A DNA stretch of 5,780 nt from an uncultured Clostridia bacterium (GTDB lineage Bacteria; Bacillota; Clostridia; Oscillospirales; Acutalibacteraceae), in the NCBI GenBank assembly GCA_946628455.1, contig CAMOWP010000115.1, positions 1 to 5,780 of the forward strand. The letters run 5' to 3'. A program made the position numbers and the translations under genes. Under the pieces are notes generated by a model. That model had not been told where the DNA came from, searched no databases, and was given only the letters and a program-made list of their open reading frames with translations. This document shows, piece after piece, positions 1 through 5,358 of the stretch. Position 1 is the first letter of the stretch. Every line of letters begins with the position of its first letter.

Positions 1-746
1 GAGCCGTGGAAATTTGAGCCTCCCGTCATAAGAAGCTTCTTCTTTTTGCAAAGGTCTGTGAGCGCCTGAGTTTCTTCATCAGTATTGAACGGCGACCAGA
101 CCTCAACTCCGTCAAGCCCCATTTCCTGATACTTTTCAATCTCGTCAAAGTAATTGAACTTGCCGGGGTGAGCAAGAACGGCAATTCCGCCTGCGCCGTG
201 GATTTCGTCAAGCACCGTCTGAACATCGGGATATTTGGTCGGCGCAAGAATGTTTGTTTCGCTGTCCGTTGAAAAGAGCGCCTTGTGAAGCTCTCCGAAA
301 AGCTCGTGAGTATAGCCCGCGTCTATAAGCGCGTGCATAATATGCTGCTTATAAAGGTTGGTTGAGCCGCTTGCGTGAGATATAATAAATTCGCTTGTAA
401 TAGGAAAGCGCGCCGCAACCTTGAGCATCATTATCTGACCTGCTCTTTTTCTTGCTGTTGAGGTTTTTCTGCATATAGCTTCAAGTCTGTCAGGAGCGTC
501 TGCAAGGTATGAAATAATGTGAACGCATTTTCCTGCGTCGTTATCAAAGGCTGAAAGCTCAACTGCAGGGATAACTGTTACGCCGTAGCGTTTACCGATT
601 ACCTGACCTCTGACTGTACCTGCTATGCAATCGTGATCTGTTATGGCAATAGTGTCAATACCGCTTTTGTGTGCTATAACAATTAAATCTTCTATACCTA
701 CTGAACCGTCGCTGAGTTTTGTATGACAATGTAAATCCGCTGCCAT
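1..746 (-). CDS. PHP-domain metal-dependent phosphoesterase, TrpH/YciV-like (3' end cut off by window edge)
   Basis: The frame is open from the ATG at 746 to the left edge, giving 248 residues with no stop; the family is usually about 270-290 residues, so a few tens are missing. PHP metal-site motifs appear in order: DLHCHTKLSDG (H6, H8, D13), ITDHD (H38), AVELSA (E63), H76, LAHPGK (H193) and GGSNFHG (H247). The stretch from about 85 to 185 is the helical insertion typical of the TrpH/YciV branch. Members of this branch hydrolyse phosphoesters of nucleotides or RNA 5' ends in the cytoplasm (YciV is RNase AM in E. coli); the exact substrate here is inferred. The start is secure because GAAAGGAGA sits 5 nt upstream. 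One oddity is that N245 replaces the Asp usual in motif IV. The gene follows maf by 121 bp but has its own promoter. Confidence 0.9.
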   Translation of the reverse strand, partial: MAADLHCHTKLSDGSVGIEDLIVIAHKSGIDTIAITDHDCIAGTVRGQVIGKRYGVTVIPAVELSAFDNDAGKCVHIISYLADAPDRLEAICRKTSTARKRAGQIMMLKVAARFPITSEFIISHASGSTNLYKQHIMHALIDAGYTHELFGELHKALFSTDSETNILAPTKYPDVQTVLDEIHGAGGIAVLAHPGKFNYFDEIEKYQEMGLDGVEVWSPFNTDEETQALTDLCKKKKLLMTGGSNFHG

Positions 747-751
747 AAAGA

Positions 752-760
752 TCTCCTTTC
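752..760 (-). promoter_or_regulatory. Ribosome binding site of the PHP gene
   Basis: GAAAGGAGA on the minus strand, 5 nt before the ATG at 746, is a near-ideal Shine-Dalgarno sequence. It fixes the PHP start and lies directly next to the foot of the predicted leader hairpin at 761-794. Confidence 0.85.
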
Positions 761-794
761 AGGTAAAGATTATTGGGAAAGTGCCAATTTACCT
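761..794 (-). promoter_or_regulatory. Predicted 5'-terminal hairpin in the PHP mRNA leader
   Basis: Read on the minus strand, AGGTAAA (794-788) pairs with TTTACCT (767-761) over 7 bp. Inside, TTGG pairs with CCAA around a 7-nt loop, with a one-sided 5-nt bulge (TAATC). The predicted transcription start, about 7 nt after the -10 box, falls at 794, so the mRNA would begin with this stem. The stem ends at the base next to the Shine-Dalgarno sequence. A 5'-terminal stem could protect the mRNA or tune ribosome access; this is inferred from base pairing only and matches no riboswitch class I know. Confidence 0.45.
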
Positions 795-800
795 AACTAA

Positions 801-829
801 ATTGTAACACAAAAAAATCAAGATTTCAA
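801..829 (-). promoter_or_regulatory. Sigma-A-type promoter of the PHP gene
   Basis: The minus strand carries TTGAAA (829-824), a 17-bp spacer and TACAAT (806-801). TGT immediately precedes the -10 box, and TGTG just before it matches the Gram-positive -16 (TRTG) element. Each hexamer is 5/6 to consensus. The predicted start is near 794, leaving a leader of about 48 nt. This gives the PHP gene transcription independent of the maf operon. Confidence 0.75.
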
Positions 830-836
830 TAATCTT
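811..836 (-). terminator. Weak terminator-like stem after maf
   Basis: On the minus strand AAGATT (836-831) can pair with AATCTT (825-820) across a 5-nt loop, followed by GA and seven Ts (817-811). The 6-bp stem is AT-rich and weak, and it overlaps the PHP -35 box and spacer. It may end only part of the maf transcripts, or not act as a terminator at all. Confidence 0.25.
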
Positions 837-867
837 TATCTGAATTGTAAATATAGACAAAAATCAC

Positions 868-1407
868 TCAAATGCTAGATAAAAGTCTATTAATTTTGCT
901 AACAGGAAGACCTACTACATTGAAGTAGTCTCCGTCTATTTTTTCAACGAGAAGAGACCCATAGCCCTGAATACCGTAAGCGCCTGCCTTATCGAGCGGC
1001 TCCTTTGTTAAAACGTACCGCTTTATCTCATCCTGAGAAAGCTCAAAAAACGTTACCTTAGTTTCAACAAAAAAGGAGTGATATTCCTTGTTTTTAATAA
1101 CGGTTACGCCTGTGAAAACGCTGTGCGTTCTGCCTGAAAGCCTGCGGAGCATATCCTCTGCATCGGCGCTGTCAAGCGGTTTTCCGAGGATTTTGCCGTC
1201 AATTGCAACAACGGTATCCGCGCCGATAACAATGTCGTTTTCGTTTTCAAACGGGGCAGCCTTTATCCTTGACAAATAAAGCACAGCCTCGCTTGGGGAA
1301 ATGCCCTCGGGAAGCGTTTCATCAACGTTTGCGGTTTTAACCGTGAAATCGTTTGTTATATACCTTAAAAGCTCCTGCCTTCTCGGACTTTTTGATGCTA
1401 AAATCAT
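868..1407 (-). CDS. maf: Maf family nucleotide pyrophosphatase (dTTP/UTP type)
   Basis: This 179-residue protein is a full-length Maf/Ham1-fold enzyme, which cleaves nucleoside triphosphates to monophosphate and pyrophosphate in the cytoplasm; the family is linked to nucleotide-pool cleaning and, in Bacillus, to septum formation. Visible motifs are LASKSPRRQELL (3-14), VDE (28-30), GADTVV (62-67, with the Asp typical of the active site), LGKP (74-77), SGRTHSVFTGV (91-101), DKAGAYGIQG (139-148) and IDGDYFNVVGLP (157-168). The AGAYGIQG form fits the YhdE dTTP/UTP subgroup rather than the YceF 7-methyl-GTP subgroup. The ATG at 1407 has AAGGTGAT (1421-1414) 6 nt upstream. It lies 25 bp after the U32 gene with no terminator between, so the two are co-transcribed. 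Its place behind zapA fits a cell-division or housekeeping operon. Confidence 0.95.
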   Translation of the reverse strand: MILASKSPRRQELLRYITNDFTVKTANVDETLPEGISPSEAVLYLSRIKAAPFENENDIVIGADTVVAIDGKILGKPLDSADAEDMLRRLSGRTHSVFTGVTVIKNKEYHSFFVETKVTFFELSQDEIKRYVLTKEPLDKAGAYGIQGYGSLLVEKIDGDYFNVVGLPVSKINRLLSSI

Positions 1408-1432
1408 TAGATAATCACCTTGTGTCTATTAT

Positions 1433-3433
1433 TTATTTAACACCCTTATAGTATAAACCCCTTGTGTAGTTGCCGTCGGGAACGGCACGTTTTTTGAACA
1501 TTTTGACGATTTCGGAAACTTCGTTTTTGCTCTCGTCCGTAAAGTAAAAATGGATGAAATCAGTGTGTATTTCTTCAAGCTTATCGCTGAGCGAAAGCGG
1601 AACGGGGTTGAGTATTTCGGTGCAGGGATAGGGCGAGCATTTAACGGGGAATTTATAGCCCTTTCTGTCTGTAAGCGTTCCGCGTTTTCCGCACTCCGCG
1701 CAGCCGATATTATTCTTTATCGGGCAGTTGCGCGTGAGCATAAGCGGAAGCCTTCCGTAAGCGATAATTCCCGTATCCTCGGCGTTGATTCTGTTAGCCT
1801 GCTTAAGTGTGAGCTCAAATGAGAGAATTGGCGAGCTGAACTGCTGAGCCGTAAGCGAATTATAGACATTTAGCCCGAAATCGCCGTATGCCTTAAAGCC
1901 GAGCTTTTCCGCTGTTTTGTAAGCTCCGAGGTTAGAGGCGAGAACGTTTTTAACTCCGATTTTCCTGAGCTCCTCAAGCCTTTTTACAAGCCTTTCCTCG
2001 CACCCGAAAAGCCCTCGCGGAAGCTCTGCTCCGGCGTTTGTTTTAATGAAATCCTCATCGCTTGCCCAGACGGGGAGAAAGATTCTTTCAAACGGATGAT
2101 TTTCGGGTATCTGCTCAGTACTTAAAAAGCGGGCTGTGAAATAGGGGCGAACGCTGCTTTTTTTCGGAGATGGATATTCGAAAGCATTCTTAGTAAACTC
2201 GGGAATATCCTCATTATCGAGCGCGGCAACTGCGTTTCGCCTCATTTCGTTTATAACGCTTGCAGGGAGAATAAGTCCTTCATCGAGTACAATTTCAATG
2301 TTTCGGGCAAAGTACTGCGTTCCGCCGAGCTTTGAAAGGCGTATCTTCAGGCTCTCGGTATCGAGCGGTCTGCTTATTGCCTTTTCGGGAAGCTGAGAGG
2401 TTATTGTTACGCATTTATTTTCGCTTTTTGCGGTGAGCGACGCAGGCTCGTTTTCTCTGCATATGAAATGCATATCAACGGGAATACCCGCGTTTTCCTT
2501 TTCATAAAGACGGGAGAGCTCCTTTAACACCTTGTTTGAAGCGAGAACATCGTCCTTGCCTCTCGTGCCGAACATATTGTTTCGCTTTCCCGTAAAGTAA
2601 GCGTCGGTAAAGCCCGAGCGGGAAAACACGCTTTTAAGGCGCGCCTCCTCGCTTTCTGAATAATTGCCGTTTACAGCGTTTTTGCAGGCTGTAACAGCGG
2701 CGGCAACATATTCGGGGCGCTTCATTCTGCCCTCAATTTTGAGGCTTATTACGCCCGCACTTTCAATTTCCTTTATATGCGAAATCAGCGAAAGGTCTTT
2801 GAGCGACAAATCGTATGAGCCCGAGTTATCCGCGCTGAAGGAGAGCCTGCAGGGCTGGGCGCAGAGCCCTCTGTTCCCCGAGCGCCCGCCGAGCGCCGCG
2901 GAGAGATAGCACTGCCCCGAAACGCACATACATAGCGCGCCGTGGACGAAAAATTCAAGCTCCATATCGGTGCTTTTTCTTATTCCCTTTATTTCGTCAA
3001 GGCTCATTTCCCTCGGGAGCACTGCCCTTGAAAAGCCGAGGCGCTGTAGCTCCTTAAAGCCTTCGGGAGTATTGACCGAACACTGCGTTGAAGCGTGAAG
3101 CCTTGCCTTGGGGAAGCACTCCCTCATCATTTTTGCAAGCCCCAAATCCTGAATAATAAACGCGTCAACGCCCGCTTTCATACAGCCTTCAACGGTTTCG
3201 TAAGCCATAGGAAGCTCGCTGTCCGAAACGAGGGTGTTAACAGTAACATAGACCCTGACGTTTCTTGCGTGGCAGTATTGCACCGCCTCCTTAAGAGAGT
3301 CAAAGTCAAAATTATCGGCGTTGCGCCGCGCGTTAAAATTTTTGGTGCCGAGGTAAACGGCGTCTGCGCCGCAGCGGACAGCCGCTTTAAGGCTATCCTC
3401 GCCGCCGCAGGGGGCTAAAATTTCAATCTTCAT
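1433..3433 (-). CDS. U32 family protein with DUF3656-type middle region, RlhA-like (probable RNA hydroxylation enzyme)
   Basis: From the ATG at 3433 the protein has 666 residues and starts MKIEILAPCGG, the standard U32 N-terminus. The U32 signature follows: FVHGALC (162-168), SGQC (172-175), GRSGNRGLC (183-191), QPCR (193-196) and LKIEGRMKRPEYVA (231-244). Cys168, 175, 191 and 195 are placed like the iron-sulfur ligands of U32 proteins such as UbiU/UbiV and TrhP. A DUF3656-like region probably covers about 315-430, and a C-terminal part carries GRLPLM and a second Cys group (570-604). This length and layout match E. coli RlhA (23S rRNA C2501 hydroxylation) better than the shorter TrhP proteins; protease activity is doubtful. 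An in-frame GTG at 3466 would add 11 residues but lies in a hairpin without a ribosome site, so it is rejected. No good Shine-Dalgarno precedes 3433 either. It sits 41 bp after zapA and 25 bp before maf. Confidence 0.9.
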   Translation of the reverse strand: MKIEILAPCGGEDSLKAAVRCGADAVYLGTKNFNARRNADNFDFDSLKEAVQYCHARNVRVYVTVNTLVSDSELPMAYETVEGCMKAGVDAFIIQDLGLAKMMRECFPKARLHASTQCSVNTPEGFKELQRLGFSRAVLPREMSLDEIKGIRKSTDMELEFFVHGALCMCVSGQCYLSAALGGRSGNRGLCAQPCRLSFSADNSGSYDLSLKDLSLISHIKEIESAGVISLKIEGRMKRPEYVAAAVTACKNAVNGNYSESEEARLKSVFSRSGFTDAYFTGKRNNMFGTRGKDDVLASNKVLKELSRLYEKENAGIPVDMHFICRENEPASLTAKSENKCVTITSQLPEKAISRPLDTESLKIRLSKLGGTQYFARNIEIVLDEGLILPASVINEMRRNAVAALDNEDIPEFTKNAFEYPSPKKSSVRPYFTARFLSTEQIPENHPFERIFLPVWASDEDFIKTNAGAELPRGLFGCEERLVKRLEELRKIGVKNVLASNLGAYKTAEKLGFKAYGDFGLNVYNSLTAQQFSSPILSFELTLKQANRINAEDTGIIAYGRLPLMLTRNCPIKNNIGCAECGKRGTLTDRKGYKFPVKCSPYPCTEILNPVPLSLSDKLEEIHTDFIHFYFTDESKNEVSEIVKMFKKRAVPDGNYTRGLYYKGVK

Positions 3434-3440
3434 AATATAC

Positions 3441-3470
3441 CAATAAAATAGGGTGACTCCTGTCACCCCT
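3441..3470 (-). terminator. Terminator-like or processing hairpin between zapA and the U32 gene
   Basis: On the minus strand GGGTGAC (3468-3462) pairs perfectly with GTCACCC (3457-3451) around the loop AGGA, followed by TATTTTATT. The stem starts 6 bp after the zapA stop. The T-tract is broken by As, so this is more likely a partial terminator or an RNA-stability/processing element than a full stop, which would leave U32 and maf without a visible promoter. The loop and first stem base form AGGAG, too far (23 nt) from the U32 ATG for normal use. Confidence 0.5.
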
Positions 3471-3474
3471 GATT

Positions 3475-3831
3475 TTAATTATTCTTTTCCGCAAGTCTGT
3501 TTCTGAGGTTGCTGATTTCGCGGTTGAGGCGTTCAATCTCACGCCTTGCAACGTCAACCTCCATCCTTGAGCGAGCGCTGTCCTCAAGATAGTCCTTAAT
3601 CTGAGCGCGGAGATTATCTGCTGAGGCGGTAGCCTTTTTGCAGGCGTCTGCCTCGTCAAGCGCAACAAGAACTGCGCACTGAGTAGTTGAAAGCGAGGGT
3701 GCGTCCTGCGCAATCTGCTTCATTTCCTTATCTATATGCTCAGCGAGCTCCTCAACGTAATCAGCGTCGTCCTCGGTAATAATAGGATAGCTGTTTCCTG
3801 CGATTTTAATTGTTACGGTTTTTCTCTCCAT
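3475..3831 (-). CDS. zapA: Cell division protein ZapA
   Basis: This 118-residue protein is a ZapA-type FtsZ-associated factor, a cytoplasmic protein that bundles FtsZ filaments at mid-cell. The N-terminal domain (about 1-65) shows the family pattern: KTVTIKIAGNSYPI, then DDADYVEELAEHIDKEM and the helix TTQCAVLVALDEADACKKA. Residues about 68-115 are rich in charged and heptad-spaced residues and form the long coiled coil. The length fits Gram-positive ZapA proteins. The start was chosen at the ATG at 3831 because AAAAAGGTG lies 6 nt upstream; the in-frame GTG at 3840 is part of that ribosome site. It is the first gene of the zapA-U32-maf operon and has a near-consensus promoter 33 bp upstream. 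Pairing of zapA with a U32 gene is, as I recall, common in Clostridia. Confidence 0.9.
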   Translation of the reverse strand: MERKTVTIKIAGNSYPIITEDDADYVEELAEHIDKEMKQIAQDAPSLSTTQCAVLVALDEADACKKATASADNLRAQIKDYLEDSARSRMEVDVARREIERLNREISNLRNRLAEKNN

Positions 3832-3837
3832 ATTTAA

Positions 3838-3846
3838 CACCTTTTT
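3838..3846 (-). promoter_or_regulatory. Ribosome binding site that sets the zapA start
   Basis: AAAAAGGTG on the minus strand lies 6 nt before the ATG at 3831. Its last three bases are the alternative GTG codon, so initiation at that GTG would have no ribosome site. This decides for the 118-residue form. Confidence 0.75.
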
Positions 3847-3863
3847 ATCACTTAATTATTATT

Positions 3864-3892
3864 AGTATAACAATTTAAAATAAGAATGTCAA
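3864..3892 (-). promoter_or_regulatory. Strong sigma-A promoter of the zapA-U32-maf operon
   Basis: The minus strand shows TTGACA (3892-3887), perfect to consensus, a 17-bp spacer and TATACT (3869-3864), preceded by TGT as an extended -10. The predicted start is near 3857, with a short AT-rich leader of about 25 nt. The -35 box begins only 4 bp beyond the GH27 stop, so no terminator separates the two units. Confidence 0.85.
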
Positions 3893-3896
3893 CATT

Positions 3897-5204
3897 TTAT
3901 GAAATCTTGTAAAGCTTTGCGCCGTGTGGCTCAACGGAGGCGGTAAAGCTGTTTTTGAATTTGCCGCAATCCTCATTTTTCCATATATCGAAAAATGAGT
4001 ATTTTGTATCGGGCATAAGGAAATCGGAAAGGCTGACTCTGATTTTTCTTTCCTTTGTATCCGTATTGAAAACTGCAAGGTATTTGCAGCCCTTGCCGTT
4101 TGCAATCCAGGCAATTGAGCCCTTTTTATTTTTCTCGTTTCTGAAAAGCTCCTTTGAAGAAAAGCAGGTCTGATGCATTTTTATATACTCAGAATTAGTC
4201 AGAAGCGAGAGCGTGAAATCATCGTTTTCAGGCATATTTCCGCCGAACATAAGTGGGCTTTTAAAAATTCCCCAAAGGGTCATAAGCGTATACTGCTCAG
4301 GCTTTGTAAACTGAGTGTATCTGTTTTTAGCTCCGTGACAGGTTCCGTTTTTTGAGAGCCTGCCGAGCGGGAGCATATCGCAGTCAGGGTAACTGCCCTT
4401 TGCGGTTATTCCTTCCCATTCCTTACATTTTGAGAACATATTGTAAAGCGGCTCCCAGCGGTCCCAGAAATCGCCTGTAAGGCGCCACATATTGGCATTT
4501 TTCACAAGGTGGTCAGCCTTTTCTCTCGGTGCGGGACCGGGTGAGAGGGAAAGAACAATCTCTCTGCCGCAGGAGTCAATAGCTTTTCTTATCATTTCGA
4601 TTTCATAATCTGCGGTGTAGGGGTTATCCCATTTTCTGAATTCGGTAACGCATATATCGTCGCACTTTATGAAATCAACGCCCCATGAGGCGTACATATT
4701 AATAATTGAATTATAGTATTCCTGAGCGCCTTCACAGTTGTAAAGTCCGTACATATCCGTGTTCCAAAGGCAGACGGAAAAGTGGTGAGCAATTTCGCGG
4801 CAGGTGTGAGTGCTGCCGTATATCGGGCAGTTCTTCGCAGCCGCCTGACGGGGAACTCCGCGCATAATGTGAATTCCGAACTTGAGCCCGAGGGAATGAA
4901 CGTAGTCTGCAATTTCCTTAAAGCCCTTGCCGCCCTTTGCCGAGGGGAAGCGGTTGGGCGCGGGGAGCAGCCTTCCGTATTCATCCATTTCAAGCTCGGT
5001 GAAGCTGTTATAATCGTTATCCTTAGCCTTGGGCTCGTACCACTGAATATCGCAGACGATGTACTCCCAGCCGTAGGGCTTTAAGTATTTCGCCATATAA
5101 TCAGCGTTTTCCTTAAGCTGCTTTTCGTTTACCGCCGCGCCGAAGCAGTCCCAGCTGTTCCAGCCGAGCGGAGGATTTTTTGCCCAGTTTTTAAAGTTGC
5201 TCAT
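3897..5204 (-). CDS. GH27 family glycoside hydrolase, alpha-galactosidase-like, cytoplasmic
   Basis: The 435-residue protein is a complete GH27 (clan GH-D) retaining glycosidase without a signal peptide, so it acts inside the cell. The TIM barrel opens with PPLGWNSWDCFG (11-22) and continues with VCDIQWYEP (50-58), LGLKFGIHIMRGVPR (105-119) and WNTDMYG (147-153). The nucleophile is probably D182 in FIKCDD and the acid/base D245 in MWRLTGDFWDRW. SPGPAP (221-226) and DMLPLG (276-281) are further subgroup marks. A beta-sandwich domain follows from about 340, ending in VEPHGAKLYKI. Characterised GH27 galactosidases have an Asp-Asp pair in the position of C51-D52, so the sugar could be alpha-galactose, beta-L-arabinopyranose or alpha-N-acetylgalactosamine; alpha-galactoside is the default guess. 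The protein has 15 cysteines, which suits an anaerobic cytoplasm. AAAAGGG lies 7 nt before the ATG. No transporter or regulator gene is adjacent. Confidence 0.9.
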   Translation of the reverse strand: MSNFKNWAKNPPLGWNSWDCFGAAVNEKQLKENADYMAKYLKPYGWEYIVCDIQWYEPKAKDNDYNSFTELEMDEYGRLLPAPNRFPSAKGGKGFKEIADYVHSLGLKFGIHIMRGVPRQAAAKNCPIYGSTHTCREIAHHFSVCLWNTDMYGLYNCEGAQEYYNSIINMYASWGVDFIKCDDICVTEFRKWDNPYTADYEIEMIRKAIDSCGREIVLSLSPGPAPREKADHLVKNANMWRLTGDFWDRWEPLYNMFSKCKEWEGITAKGSYPDCDMLPLGRLSKNGTCHGAKNRYTQFTKPEQYTLMTLWGIFKSPLMFGGNMPENDDFTLSLLTNSEYIKMHQTCFSSKELFRNEKNKKGSIAWIANGKGCKYLAVFNTDTKERKIRVSLSDFLMPDTKYSFFDIWKNEDCGKFKNSFTASVEPHGAKLYKIS

Positions 5205-5258
5205 ATTTTTGCCCTTTTATTTTACTTTGCGTTTTCATAGCGATTGATGGTGTAAATG

Positions 5259-5270
5259 ATAAAGCTTTAT
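5259..5270. promoter_or_regulatory. 12-bp palindrome in the GH27 leader, candidate operator
   Basis: ATAAAGCTTTAT is a perfect 12-bp palindrome lying about 14-25 bp downstream of the predicted GH27 transcription start. A repressor bound here could block transcription, as is common for sugar-use genes. It does not match the LacI-type or catabolite-repression consensus that I know, and AT-rich palindromes of this length arise by chance. Confidence 0.25.
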
Positions 5271-5290
5271 TCGTCGTTTATAACATAAAG

Positions 5291-5319
5291 ATTTTACCAT
5301 AAAACAAAAAGAATGTAAA
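5291..5319 (-). promoter_or_regulatory. Sigma-A-type promoter of the GH27 gene
   Basis: The minus strand has TTTACA (5319-5314), a 17-bp spacer and TAAAAT (5296-5291), each 5/6 to consensus, with TATGG before the -10 box giving the TRTG element. The predicted start near 5284 leaves a leader of about 80 nt. The -35 box starts within the T-rich tail of the upstream terminator. Confidence 0.65.
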
Positions 5320-5320
5320 T

Positions 5321-5347
5321 AAAAAGCTCAGGCGAGCCTGAGCTTTT
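5321..5347 (-). terminator. Strong intrinsic terminator after the GGGtGRT gene
   Basis: On the minus strand AAAAGCTCAGG pairs with CCTGAGCTTTT (11 bp, extendable by one) around CTCG, followed by an additional T and then ATTT. The stem begins 11 bp after the stop codon at 5359. In the plus direction the stem is followed by TTTTAAAATT, so weak bidirectional action is possible, though no plus-strand gene lies here. Confidence 0.9.
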
Positions 5348-5358
5348 AAAATTATAAT

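Larger units (their letters stand above)
764..838. repeat. 12-bp perfect inverted repeat bracketing the PHP promoter
   Basis: TAAAGATTATTG at 764-775 and CAATAATCTTTA at 827-838 are perfect reverse complements separated by 51 bp. The second arm overlaps the upstream edge of the PHP -35 box, and the first lies in the leader around +20 to +31, within the 3' side of the leader hairpin. The arms could be paired protein-binding sites, or could pair in RNA that reads through from maf. The sequence is AT-rich, so chance is possible, but 12 of 12 matches is long for a 121-bp spacer. Confidence 0.5.

Noticed and set aside
26..247. Minus-strand open frame of 73 codons at the left edge
   Set aside because: Shifted frame within the PHP gene, whose correct frame shows all metal motifs and runs off the window edge.
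747..867. Riboswitch or small RNA in the maf-PHP spacer
   Set aside because: The structure is a short hairpin plus an inverted repeat in AT-rich sequence; I see no conserved core of a known riboswitch, so only the repeat and hairpin are reported.
1088..1279. Plus-strand open frame of 63 codons opposite maf
   Set aside because: It lies wholly within maf on the other strand, has no recognisable domain, and shows no promoter or ribosome site.
1550..1822. Plus-strand open frame of 90 codons opposite the U32 gene
   Set aside because: Antisense shadow of a strongly conserved coding region, with no family resemblance.
2664..2909. Plus-strand open frame of 81 codons opposite the U32 gene
   Set aside because: It lies opposite the U32 cysteine motif region, whose conserved protein explains the lack of stops.
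3095..3418. Plus-strand open frame of 107 codons opposite the U32 N-terminus
   Set aside because: Antisense shadow with no ribosome site; the conserved U32 N-terminus is on the minus strand.
3434..3466. GTG at 3466 as the U32 start
   Set aside because: It lies inside the hairpin stem without a Shine-Dalgarno, and the added 11 residues precede the standard MKIEILAP start of the family.
3423..3713. Minus-strand open frame of 96 codons overlapping zapA and the U32 start
   Set aside because: It is out of frame with both real genes and has an Arg/Leu-rich composition typical of a shifted frame.
4667..4993. Minus-strand open frame of 108 codons inside the GH27 gene
   Set aside because: Shifted-frame shadow of GH27, with low-complexity Ala/Arg/Thr content and no motif.
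4782..5084. Plus-strand open frame of 100 codons opposite the GH27 gene
   Set aside because: Antisense to the GH27 barrel motifs, with no own signals.
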